DNA of 64,000 nt from Sciurus carolinensis (lineage: Eukaryota; Chordata; Mammalia; Rodentia; Sciuridae). Positions 1-10,784 of this stretch are shown one piece after another. The notes beneath the pieces are model-generated. The model saw only the letters and a program-made list of their open reading frames with translations, did not search any database and was not told the DNA's origin. The position numbers and the translations under genes are program-made. Within the stretch, counting starts at the first letter, position 1. Each line of letters starts with the position of its first letter. Location: positions 41,477,792-41,541,791 of the forward strand of contig NC_062222.1 in assembly GCF_902686445.1 (NCBI RefSeq), read 5' to 3'.

Positions 1-869
1 TAATTATTAGTTCAAGTTCTTTAAATATTCCTGAAAGAAGCATTTAAAACATAAAAATAATATTATTCACTTGACTTTTTCATCTTTCAAAGATGTCTTT
101 TAATGAAAAGAATTTTAGTTTCAAAGTTATTAAACTTATAAATCTATTCATTGTTGTTAGGAATTTCTCTGCCATATAAAGCATCCTTGCTAATATTGCA
201 GCCCATGAGAATATTCTTCTATGTTAACTTGAAGCATTCTATTTCCTTTCACAACTTACATTTCACCTAATTAATATTTGGTTATGGTCTGAAATATTGA
301 TTCAAAGTTAATTTGTTTCTTCATATGACTATTCAATTTACCCAGTACTACTTATTGAAAAAAAATTATTTTTCTCAATCGTCTACATATTCACAACTTT
401 GTTACAAACCATATGTGTGTGTGTTCAGTTTGCATATTGATCTACAAATATACTATCCATTATTCTTTTTTATAATGATTCTTAATATAAAACCTTTAAT
501 CTCAAAATCAGAACATACAAAAACATTAACAAACAGCATACTTAACACTGAAGTCCTGAAAATTTCTCTCCAGGAATAGATATATGGAAACTCACTAATG
601 CATTTCAAAGTGTGATATTTCAAGATTATAGCCCTTTAGTTATTATATAAATATTGCAACAAATTCACATATATGTATACAAATGTATATATCCATACAA
701 ACATGAATGTTTGTATCCTAAAAACTGTGGGGAAAGGAACCTTTTATATTAACTAAAATATATGATTTGAGATAGCAGACTGCCTATGCTTCAAACATTT
801 TTTTTAATGCCTGACATTTAGTTTAAGAAAATTAGGATACTTACTTAAAATTAAATGAATTTGGGTAGA
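1..869. other. Unassigned AT-rich DNA
   Basis: I recognise no repeat family or gene here. Open frames such as the one at 313-579 are short, low in complexity and lack any domain signature, as expected by chance in AT-rich DNA. Short TA/CA-rich stretches occur near 665-710. The right edge is set by the point where similarity between the two old L1 copies begins. Confidence 0.5.
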
Positions 870-1226
870 AGTAAAGATGCCACACTAGAGGAAGGGTGCA
901 TTTTCCAGCTCTTCTGTTACTTGGGATTTAAGTACTGAAATACAGCTTCTCAGCAAAGTGGGTGACTGAAAAAAATTCCTTGAATTCAATATTGGACAGT
1001 AAGAGAATCATAGACACACAGAAATCTGGGTGCTTTGAATACAGGACAAGAAAGAGTACTTCAGAGCCAGGTGGGCAGCACTTTTGGTACCAGTTGACCT
1101 CAAAGGGGAAGAAAAACAAAGAGGCTCAGGAGAACCGTGGAATAGAGCCTAACTGAGACAGAGGCAGCACAGCAAGCTGGTATTTAATAAGTGCTCCATG
1201 TTTTTACAGTTGGTGAGTGGAGTAAT

Positions 1227-1669
1227 TGTTGTGCCCAGATCACGAATCCCCAAAGACCATCAGGGAGCCGTCTCCGATGCAAAAGCAAAAGGGTCTTTAT
1301 TGCAAGCTCGACCTCGGACTCACAGCATTCACTGACACAGCAGGTACTGACTGAGAGTCCCGAGTCTCGATTCAGTGGGATTTTTATGAGCTTCACAGTA
1401 GAGCAGGAAATTTGAACAAAGCAAAGTACACAGTTGGCTGATCTTCCAACATGTGTGGTTTGGTATGTTTCCAATGGCTTAGGGTACCCAGGTCTTAACA
1501 TATTGACATATATGGTTTGGAATGCTAGGCATTGGCTTGTTAGCTCCCGATTGGTTGTTTGCCAAAGGCCAGTCCTAATCTAGTAGCTTTCCTGGAATCG
1601 GCTATCTAGGCCTGAAATCTTTCATGCCCTAAATGCAGCCTGTCACGCCCCGGTTTAGCTCCCTTTTCG
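1227..1669 (-). mobile_element. Solo LTR of an endogenous retrovirus, reverse strand
   Basis: This 0.44 kb block has no counterpart in copy B of the surrounding L1, whose 'gagttaaggcagg' site near 15451 shows the uninterrupted state. It is flanked by GTAAT on both sides (1222-1226 and 1669-1673), a target-site duplication of 4-5 bp. On the reverse strand it carries a polyadenylation signal, AATAAA (complement near 1297), followed by a 'GCTTTTGCATC'-like R-U5 stretch and an ...ACAACA end at 1227, as LTRs do. The R-U5 resemblance and the short duplication suggest a class I (gammaretrovirus-like) ERV, but the class is not certain. No internal gag, pol or env sequence remains, consistent with LTR-LTR recombination. 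Confidence 0.7.
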
Positions 1670-2528
1670 TAATGAGGTAGGAAGCCATTCTGAAGCAGTC
1701 ATGTGATAGCTTTCAGGAGCCTGGAAAATGTTGCCAGACTTCCCCAGGAGGAGTCTGTTGTGGTGCCTAAGAGTGTCCCTATGAGGGCTAACTGAAGTGG
1801 GTACAGAGAGGATTGTACTCAGAGGGATTCAGGTTGGGGACAGAAAGGGGAGTATGGCTCACGTTTTCTTTGGGTCTGGAGACCCATGGAACCAGTTGGG
1901 TAGAGTCCAGAAGCCTGGGAGGTGGGCACAATTACACTCAAGGTCTGATCCTGAGACTACATCTACCAGTGGACAGTATGACCTGTGAGACCTGTGAAAA
2001 GTTAGTTACCCTACCCAATGAGTGGAGTTGTTGGTAGGTCCCTGAGATCCAGATCCCCAGAAGAGATTAGTATCTACTTGACCCTAGAATGTGGTGATCC
2101 AGTTTCTCTAGAGTAGATATCAACAGACAAAGTTGGGAAGTTCTGAATGAAGGTAACCACCATCTGAAGGAATTTCCCTTTTAGAAATTTCCAACTGCCT
2201 CAACCTGGGAGTCATTGACCTAGACCTCAGACAAAACTCCAATTGTCAGTACTTTCTATTCTACTCTATTTTATTATACTGGTGAAAAGGGAAGAAGCTT
2301 CAATTCTAGGCTACTCCAGTAGAAAGATCAGTGAGCAACATGAAGACAGGTTTAGCATCCTGACCACTCATTTTCTCTAAGAGGAACATAGCACAAGAAA
2401 AACTGAATACAAGAACAGTAGTGCATGGACAGTGAACAGCCATCCTTGTCAACAGTTTTGACTACCTCAGAGGAGGCAATGCATTCAGTTTTCATTAATT
2501 TATTTATTTCAATTTTTTTTTCCAATGT

Positions 2529-2533
<5 letters not shown>

Positions 2534-2564
<31 letters not shown>
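2534..2564 (+). repeat. (TG)n microsatellite
   Basis: About 15 uninterrupted TG units lie in the T-rich part of the copy A L1 5' region. The corresponding part of copy B (about 16290-16330) has no TG run, so the expansion arose after the insertion or is specific to this copy. Confidence 0.95.
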
Positions 2565-2568
<4 letters not shown>

Positions 2569-4047
2569 GCATGCAGGCAGGCATTTTAGTTCTCATTGTG
2601 CTGATTGGCTCATAAATATACATCTGTTTAGTTTCTTTTTTTAAAATTATATATTTCACCCATTCAGCATTTTTACTTGTTTTGTCTTTGGAGAGTAAGG
2701 GTTATTTGTTTTGTCAGTTTGGCTTAATTTTTTGTTTGCTTATCTGTTTTCCTATCGCATTTGTTTCCTTTGTTACTCTTCCTCTCCATTCTCCTGCCCC
2801 CACACCCATGATAACCAGGTTCTCTTGTTCTTTCTCTTTGTTTGTTTGTTTAAGTTACTTTTTACTTTTCCTTCTTTATATCCGATAGCATCACTTTCTA
2901 CCTCTTCTTTGCTTTTGCTATGTTTATGTTATTTTTTGATATTTTATTCTTACTTTTGCCCTCCTACCCTTTTTTATTTCTCTTAAAAATCATTGATTTT
3001 TTAGAACTATTTAGTTTATATTATTCCTACTTCCACCATTCATGTTGTCATGGTTATTATACATTTCATGGCATAGTTGACACCTACTGTTTACCTTAAA
3101 GCTAGAACTAGTTCATAGTTGTTTATTGCCGTGTCTTTAATCAAATTCTGACTCTGCCATCTTTCCTCTGTTTATAATCAGTTTTCCTGATGTCATAGTA
3201 GGTACTGGTCATTTATTTTAATGCTGTATAACATTTGCTGATGGTGTTGGTATTTTCTCCTAGCTTTTGGGGAGGGACTGGGATATTATGGAATGCTATG
3301 AATTCACAGGGCAGAGACTCTGCTGCTGAGCTACACACACAACTCAGTCAAGTGACAGTATACCTTGCTCCACACATAAATCCCTGCTCAAGTTTTACTA
3401 TCACTTTAATATATGCAATAGAGGATATAAAACTCTCAAATCAATGACCAGGCCCCAGGTTGGAACAGTTAGTGGGGAATCTTCAGGTCACATATTGGGC
3501 AAAACAAAACCAGAGATTCCAAGACAATAACTCAGAGAAACTCAAAGTTGTGCAGTAACTCTCCAAGAGTGCATTAAATCAGATGTTTTTTAGTGGCAAA
3601 CTGAGAGGCATTGATGATTTAAATTAACACTTATATTATGCTGAGCCTAGGTGTTGAAGCTAAGATATATTAACAAGATAGGAATCATTATGAAAAAGAA
3701 AACTGCACATTAAAGATACCCTCATAAAAGAGGAAGAGGAATCCATCTCAACAAATACACAAATAAAAGACCTCTAAAAGCATGAGGAAACAGGCAAACA
3801 CATCTTCCCTCAAAATTTATAATTTCCTAGCTAAGGAACATACAGATATGGAAGATGAATAAATTGTAAAGAAAACATACAAAAATTAATTATTAAAATG
3901 ATTAATGATCTAAAAGAAGATCTACAGAATGAACTAAGAGAGAAAATGCAGAATGTGGGAGGCTGTTTCAATAACAAGATAGGAACTCTGCAAAGAAAAC
4001 AGAAATCATGGAAATGAAAGAAAAATAAATTTAAAACTCACTGGAAA

Positions 4048-4175
4048 GGGCTGGGACTGTAGCTCATTGGCAGAGTGCTTGTCTAACATGTGTGAGGCAC
4101 TGGGTTTGACCCTTAGCACCATATAAAAATAAACAAAGGCATGCTGTCCATCTACAACTAGAAAAAAAAAAAAAA
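4048..4175 (+). mobile_element. ID-type SINE (tRNA-derived, squirrel type)
   Basis: It starts GGGCTGGGACTGTAGCTCA, which includes a Pol III box A-like segment, continues through a box B-like GGGTTTGACCCT and a CACCATATAAAAATAAA tail, and ends in A14 (4162-4175). Copy B of the host L1 lacks it at the matching site (near 17572). Imperfect flanking repeats (AAAACTCACTG before, AAAACCTTACTG after) look like an aged target-site duplication. The 3' extension after the ID core is typical of squirrel ID-derived SINEs. Confidence 0.85.
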
Positions 4176-4725
4176 CTGAAAAAAACCTTACTGTAAAGTA
4201 TCACCAACAAATTAGATTATGTAGAAAACAGAACTTCAGGCCTCAAACAGAAGATACAAAGTATATGAACTTGAACACAGCATGCAGTAAGAAGTCCATA
4301 ATCAGAATATACAAAAACTCTAGGACATGAAAACAACAAACTTCAGACTCACTGGCATAGAAGAGGGCATGGAGATTAGTCTTAACAGTATTATTTCTCA
4401 TGAAATAATGCCAAAAAAATTTGAACCTTAAGAATGAGATGCACATTCACCTACAAGAGGTATACACAACCACAAATAACAAGATCATAAAAGAATCTAA
4501 AACACATCAAAATGAAAGTGCCTGGCATAGAACATAGAGAATAAGGACAGAATATTTAAAGATGCAAGAGAAACATGGGTTGTCACATTCAGAGTAAAAA
4601 ACAGTAAGACTCACTTCTAACTTTTCAGCTCAGATTCTAAAATCCAGAAGGGTTTTCAACAACATAAGCCAAGTTCAAAAGAAAGCAATTGTTAACCAAG
4701 ATTGTTAAATCCAGCAAAGTTATCA

Positions 4726-5160
4726 GTTATGGTTTAGATGTGAGGTGTCCCCCAAAATGCTAATGTGTGAGACAATAAAAAAACATTCAGAGGTGAAATG
4801 ATTGGGTTATGAGAACATTAACCCAATCAGTGCATTAGTCCCCTCATAGGGACTGAGTGGTAACTGAAAATGGGTAGGATGTGACTGGGAGAGGTGGGTC
4901 ATTGGGGGTGTGCCTTTGGGGTATATATTTGGTGAGGTGAGCATAGTCTTTCTCTGCTTCCTGATCTTAATGTGAGCCACTTCCCTCCAACACACTCTTC
5001 CACCATGATGTTCTACCTTACCTTGAGCCCCAAGGAATGGAGCCTGTTGTCTATGGATTGAGACTTCTGAAACTGTGAGTCCCCAAATAAACTTTTTGTC
5101 CTCTAAAATTGTTCTGGTTAGGTCTTTTAGTTATAGCAGTGAAAAAGCTGACTAAAATAC
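4726..5160 (+). mobile_element. Solo MaLR LTR (ERVL-MaLR, MST/MLT1-like)
   Basis: It begins GTTATGGTTTAGATGTGAGG and ends with AGCTGACTAAAATAC; the usual TG...CA ends are slightly mutated. An AATAAA signal lies near 5086. The flanks carry a perfect 5-bp target-site duplication, TATCA (4721-4725 and 5161-5165), the length expected for ERVL-type elements. Joining the flanks gives a continuous L1 ORF1 sequence, so the insertion site is exact. No internal region is present. Related LTRs in this window lie at 23568, 25411, 37784 and 43781. Confidence 0.88.
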
Positions 5161-5909
5161 TATCACTCAGAATTGAAGAGCACAACAAAACTTTCTATAA
5201 GAGTAAACTAAAAGAATTCATGACCAATAATCCAGCACTAAAGACAGTACATAAAGAAATACTACATGCAGGTCTCAAAAACCAAAACCAAATCCAAAAC
5301 AAAAACAAAACAAAAGAAAAACATTCTGAAGAACCCTCAAATGAAAAAATAGCACTGGAAGTACATTTAAACAAATGAATTAAATATATGAAACAAACCA
5401 AAATGGTAGGAAATAATATCTCTTCATAACAACTAAATATAAATGGTTTCAACTCTCACAAAACCCAACTTTATGTGATTTGCAATACACTCACCTCATG
5501 CAAATATATCCACAGGCATAGAATAAAAGGATGGGAAAAGAAGTTCCATACAAATGTAGTCTGAAAACAAGCTGTATAGCTATTCTCATATTCTACAAGG
5601 CAGATTTCAAGCAAAACTCAATCAGAATTGAAAAGGAAGATTACTACATCCTGGTAAATGGAGCAATTCAACAAGAAGAACTAATAGTAAATATTTATGA
5701 CCCAAATGGTGGTCCACTGAATTTCATAAGACTAAGATGTCTTGTCATTTAGATGTAAAATCAATATAGTTCTGACCTAAAAAATGAATCTAAGAGACAT
5801 CTACAGAACATTTCATTCAACAACAGCTGATTTCACTCTCCTCTCAGCAGTTCATGAAGGTTTTCTCAAAATGGACCATATTTTAGTGCATGAAGCAAGT
5901 CTTCAATTA

Positions 5910-5951
5910 CAAAAAAAAAAAAAAATACATACATATATATGTATATATATG
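5910..5951 (+). repeat. A-run and (AT/GT)n low-complexity tract
   Basis: A poly-A run is followed by alternating TACA/TATA/TGTA dinucleotides inside the copy A ORF2 relic. It is likely a local slippage expansion. Confidence 0.8.
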
Positions 5952-6904
5952 TGATCTTGCATCTTATCTAACCACATTAACATATGAATATTGAACAATA
6001 CTCTAATGAAGGAGTGTATCACAGGAGAAAGGAGGAATGTATCATAGAATAAAGGAAAGCAGAAATTAAGCTATGTTAAAAAATAGCCTTGCTTCCCTAC
6101 TTTGTATAATGTACAAAATTATATGGTATAATATAAAGGCAGATCAAAGAAGAACATAAATAGCATTAATTGCGTATACTAAAAAAAAGTAAGATTCCAA
6201 ATAAACAACCTAATGGTATATCTCAGCGTCCTGGAAAAGCATGAACAAAGTAATTCCAAAACCAATAGAAAACAGGACATAATTGTGATGAAAGCCAACA
6301 TTAATAATATTGAGGAAAAAAATTTAAAAGGTTAATTCAACAGAGATGTTTCTTTGGTAAGATAAAGAAGGTTTATAAAGCCTAGCCAAATTAACCAAAT
6401 GAAAGAAAGAGAAGTCCCAAATCTATAAAATTAAGGGTGAAAAGGGAAATATAAACATTTCTGAAATCCAGAGGATCATCAGGGACCGTTTTGAAAACAT
6501 ATATTCCAATAAATTATGAACACTAGAAGATATTGACAAATTTCTAGACACATAAGACCTACAAAAATTGAATCAAGAGGATATAGAAAACCTATATAAA
6601 CCAATATCAAGCCACAAGATTGAAACAGTAATAAAGACTTCCAACAACAACAAAACAACAAAAACCCAGGACCTGATCAATTCTAAGCTGAGTTTTACCA
6701 GACAGACCTTGGAAGAATAATTAATACAAATCCTCCTCAAATTATTTATGAAATAGAAAGGGAGGAAACATGCCCAAATTCATTCAATGAAGCCAGTATC
6801 ACTTTGATACCCAAACCAAAAAAAGACAGATGAAGGAAAGAAAAATATTAACCAATATCCATGATGGACATACATGCAAATATTCTCAAAAAAATATTAA
6901 TAAT

Positions 6905-7140
6905 TGCCAAGTGAAATTAATCCCAGTCACTGTAATCCCAGTGGCTCAGGAGACTGAGGTAGGAGGATTGCTAGTTTAAAGCCAGTCTCGGCAAAATTGA
7001 GGCACTAAGCAACTCCATGAGACCCTGTCTCTAAATAAAATTAAGAAAAATAAGAAAATTTAAAAAAAAAATAGGGTTGGGGATATGGCTTAGTGGCCAA
7101 GTGCCACTGAGTCTGAGTTCAATCCTTGGTACCTAAAAAT
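6905..7140 (+). mobile_element. Dimeric B1-ID SINE (B1-dID/MEN type)
   Basis: The left half is 7SL-derived B1-like: 'cactgtaatcccagtggctcagga', then 'gactgaggtaggaggatt' and 'gagaccctgtctc'. After an A-rich linker, the right half is an ID-like segment starting GGGTTGGGGATATGGCTTAGTGG and ending with CAATCCTTGGTACC. Approximate flanking repeats (TAATAATTG and TAATAATTC) mark the site. The matching part of copy B near 20125 is uninterrupted. Such dimers are known from squirrels, dormice and relatives. Confidence 0.85.
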
Positions 7141-8080
7141 AATAATAATTCACATTTTTAAAATGCATTAAGAAGCTGTATACCAAGATCAAGTCGCATG
7201 CATGCTAGGGCTGCAAGGCTACTTCTACATATGAAAATCAAAAAATAAAATTCATCACATATATAAATTCAAGAACATAAATTACCTGATCACTAAACTT
7301 GAAATGGAAAGAACTTAGCTTAACATCATAAAGACTATATACAACAAACCTAATTCCAAAACCATACTAGAAGGACTAAATCTTAAATTACTTCCTCTGA
7401 AATCAGGAGTAAAACAAAGATGTCCACTCTCATTATAACTATTCTATATAGTGCTTGAAACTTGGTCCAGAGCTAACAGGCAACAGAAGTAAATTAAAGG
7501 GACACCATAAAGAAAAGGAAAAAAATCTCTGCTTTTTGAGGATATGAGCCTAGTGTTAGAAAATCCAAAAAATTCCACCAGAAGACTTATAAATATGATA
7601 AAAAATTTCAATAAAGTTGCAGAATAGAAAAGCAACATACAAAAGTGAACAGCTTTCCTATACTCCAATAATGAAATGAGAAAACTATTCCATTTACAAA
7701 AGTCTCAGAAACATAGTTGGAAATAAATCTAAGGAAATAAAACACATCTACAGTGAAAATTATAGAATGCCAAATAAAGAAATTGAAGAAGACCTTAGAA
7801 GATAGAAAAATCTCCCATGGTTCATGAAAAAGAAGTATTAATATTTTCAGAAAGACCATCTTATCAAAAACAATCTTGAGAGTTAATGCAATCTCCATCA
7901 AAATCCCATCTGAATTTTTCATGGAAATAATGAGTCCTAAAGACCCAAAATAACCAGGCTGTCCTGAACAACAAGAGTGAGGCTGGAGGAATCACAATAC
8001 CTAATCTCAAAAAATATAGAACTATAGGGAGAAAAAAGCATGATATTAGCAATATGATGAAAATTAAAATAATGAAAAGC

Positions 8081-8348
8081 CTGTCATCTAATTAGCTATG
8101 GTTAAGACATTATTGTGAAAAAGAGAAAAATATGTGAAAATGTGTATGATTTAGGCATTTTAACAAAGAGAAACATTTTTTGTTTATCCATGCTGTGGGA
8201 TAAAAGAGGAAATTTACAAATAATATTCTGAATAGTGAATATTCAGTTAATGTACTTTAATAGTAATATCACTTAATTCTTAACTGATGATTAACCACAC
8301 TGGTCTCACATATTAGGATGAAAATGGAATAAAATCTAATTTTTTTAG
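8081..8348. other. Unassigned AT-rich spacer
   Basis: No recognisable repeat or gene. It lies between the point where L1 copy A stops matching and a reverse-strand SINE. Confidence 0.5.
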
Positions 8349-8550
8349 GGGGCTGGGTACCAGAGATTGAACTCAGGAGCACTTGTCCACTAAGCCACAA
8401 CCCGGCCCTATTTTGTATTTTATTTAGAGAGAGTGTCTCACTGAGTTGCTTAATGCCTCACTTTTGCTTAGGTTGGATTTGAACTAGCAAATTCCTGCCT
8501 CATTCTCCCTAGCCACTGGGATTACAGGTGTGCACCACCCTGACTGACTT
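8349..8550 (-). mobile_element. Dimeric B1-ID SINE, reverse strand
   Basis: On + it reads as the complement of the dimer: an ID part (GGGGGCTGGGTACCAGAGATTGAACTC region) followed by a B1 part with GAGACAC-like and 'gggattacaggtgtgcaccacc' boxes. Flanking repeats AAATCTAATTTTTTTAG-like (about 8332-8347) and AAATTCTAACTTTTTAG (8551-8567) are a recognisable though mutated target-site duplication. Confidence 0.85.
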
Positions 8551-8567
8551 AAATTCTAACTTTTTAG

Positions 8568-10784
8568 GGTCTAGTTTATCTCATCATTTGTAATTAAATG
8601 TGTAATTCATTTGTGCATGTGCATTTGTAATTGTGCATGAATATACTTAAATATAGATTTATCCACAGACCAAAACATATAAATGAACATTCCTGTATTA
8701 CTATACAAGACAAAGTAACTTTTGATTTCAGGAAATGCTAAAACAAACCATTTGATGTAAACAAGTCTTATGAACATTTGAATTTGATTGTGAGAATAGG
8801 ACCATTGCAAGGAGAAATAGTTTATGATATATAGAACTGGGTTTATAATATTATGAAAGGAAGAAATCAGTGAATCATGCAATTGTAGTCAGAGTCTTCA
8901 AAACCAGGATCTTTGAGGGCAGAGATAAAATGGGAAGACTCTACAGAGGTTATTTGACAAACTTAACTTGTTCCTATATAACACTTATACTAAAATGTAT
9001 GTTTAACTTATTACTAAATAACCTTGGAATTTTAATTTCCAGGTCAATTAATAAGGGTGAATTCTCTGCCTGGGTGTGGGTTCTTCACAGTGTTAGTGGG
9101 AACAATTTGCTTACCTCTGTTTATCAGGTTGTTTCTCTTTGATAAAAGACAAGTCCATAATCAAAGAACCAGCCAAGTTCATAGACAATGTCTGCACTAT
9201 TTAGATGTCTACACACAAATTTCATTCTTCTTGAGAAAATATGAGTATCTTACTGTCCAAATGCTATCATACTTTCATTCAATTCCACCTCACTGTAAAT
9301 TGAGGTTAGTACATTAGCTGACTTATTTTTACAGAGTAAATTCTAATGTCAGGGATTATATCTAACCCACCTGCATGTAGAATTGGGACATGATTTATTT
9401 TTATATAACCAGTATTTGATCCAAAACTTTCCTTTACCCTCACAAACATCTACTCAGATGAAATTCAAAGGTATATCAGTGAATCCTATCTTTTATTATG
9501 TTATTGCAGTTGAGCATCAAAGTCTCAGTATATTATTCTTGCATATCTCTTTCAAATAGGTATGGATGGTAAGTTGGAGGGCCAGAGACTAATTTTCATT
9601 TTACCACTGAGTTTACTTTGCCTGGTTTGTTTTGCTGTATTTTACACAGAAGCATAGTTTGTCACACTTTCAATGCCATCTTGACATTTGGAATCCTTTG
9701 ACTCCAATGGGATTATTTAATTATTGTATGTCATGTCCCTGCCAGGAATAATAAAGGTCACTTACCAAAAATCCAATTAAAATTTAAACTTTATGTTAAT
9801 AATCTCTAACGAAGGAATTCCAACATTTCAGAAGTTACTTTTTCTCAAGTCAGGTAGTAGAGCATCCAGATAATTAACAAGCAGGACATACAATTTTAAT
9901 TAATGAGACTGTCTTTCCCTTTTGACTCCCTGCTCTCTCCCCAATGACACCTCACTTAATGGGGCTTGCTTTGTGAACCAAAGGAGAAAATGAACTAAAC
10001 TAAGAGAACTGATTTTTTTTTTTATGTTCTCAAATGAATATGAACAATTCCTTGTAGAATTTGAATGTGTGCACTATGCACACTACATCTTCCTCTGTGA
10101 AGGTTACTTCCAGGGAAAGAATCAGACCCACTAATGAGTATGTAGAAAGGAACATCTCATTTAACTGCCTGACTAAAAGAGTGAAAGAATAGAACAGCAA
10201 ATTGAGGGGAAATTTCTGAGAAAATTTCTGTACCACTTCTTTAGCAAAAGGCACACTCATGCATCTTTGAAGGAAAATATATTAAATTGTGTGTTACCTG
10301 AAGGAAGATAACAGATACAGTGTTACACTTCACTGACAGAAATGAAGTTTACAAAAGGAGAAAATGTCTTTTGTTCACTTGCAAAGAATAAAGGCCTTTA
10401 TTCAACTTCTTGATTAAGCATGTGGTACATTTACACATTTTTGAATAAATAATTTCTTCACAGTTATTTCTTCATACATAAATTTACAGTAATCGTTTTA
10501 ACCTATTCTTTAATATGTTCTAGACATTATTTCTGTAAAACTGCAAGTTTTAGGTCCTTTGTTTCAAGGGTATTCTTTGAAACATCCTCTAAGGATATCC
10601 ATCATTATTCATAGTCAAGGCAATAATAGGAAATTTTCAGTGAAGTTGTGAGGTTGTTTATATGTGTCTAGGAGTACACCTTGTTAAACATGGAAAGTCT
10701 GAGCACACTCTCATAGTTTTGTTTGTTTTTTTTTTTTTTTTGGAAGTTAGTATTCATTTATTCATTTGATTAAAGGCAAAAAAA
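8568..10784. other. Unassigned AT-rich DNA
   Basis: I see no family I can name. Short open frames (for example 8870-9142 and 10030-10260 on the opposite strand) show no domains. A T-rich run (10720-10741) precedes the Tigger element. Old, unrecognisable repeats may be present. Confidence 0.45.

Larger units (their letters stand above)
3640..5380 (+). pseudogene. L1 copy A ORF1 relic
   Basis: The region around 3900-4030 encodes the degenerate A/G-rich coiled-coil part of an L1 ORF1 RNA-binding protein, and 4620-4720 plus 5161-5240 encode its C-terminal domain. It aligns with 17400-18480 in copy B: the 'acaaattagattatgtagaaaa' block is shared near 4207 and 17588. Stops and indels occur in every frame, an ID SINE sits at 4048-4175, and a MaLR LTR at 4726-5160 splits the end of the domain. 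It is a non-functional relic, recognised mainly at nucleotide level. Confidence 0.75.
870..8080 (+). mobile_element. Old L1 retrotransposon, copy A (interrupted, 3'-truncated)
   Basis: Its left part matches copy B (15040 onward) block by block: for example AGAGGAAGGGT near 890 and 15057, the 'ggtctgatcctg' block near 1940 and 15760, and the 'ttaacactta..tt' block near 3626 and 17185. The order is a 5' region (870 to about 3600), an ORF1 relic (about 3640-5380) and an ORF2 relic (about 5390-8080). Four later insertions interrupt it: an ERV LTR, an ID SINE, a MaLR LTR and a B1-dID SINE. Both reading frames are broken throughout. Similarity ends inside ORF2 near 8080, so the 3' third is missing. 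That is unlike normal 5' truncation and implies a later deletion or rearrangement. The subfamily was not determined. Confidence 0.85.
5390..8080 (+). pseudogene. L1 copy A ORF2 relic (endonuclease and reverse transcriptase)
   Basis: A 73-codon open stretch at 5531-5752 retains endonuclease-like sequence (positively charged stretches, then a V/I-N-I-Y-x-P-N-x-G motif). Reverse-transcriptase segments follow from about 6480. Sequence around 7525-7560 corresponds to the FADD catalytic box but reads as a shortened, degenerate F-E-D-M, so catalysis is lost. A B1-dID SINE splits the frame at 6905-7140. The sequence leaves the L1 alignment near 8080, before the Cys-rich C-terminus. Many stops and frameshifts make it a pseudogene. 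Confidence 0.78.

Noticed and set aside
313..579. Small protein gene, and most other 60-110-codon frames in the window
   Set aside because: They are low-complexity translations of AT-rich DNA with no domains, no coding-like composition and no splice-linked partners.
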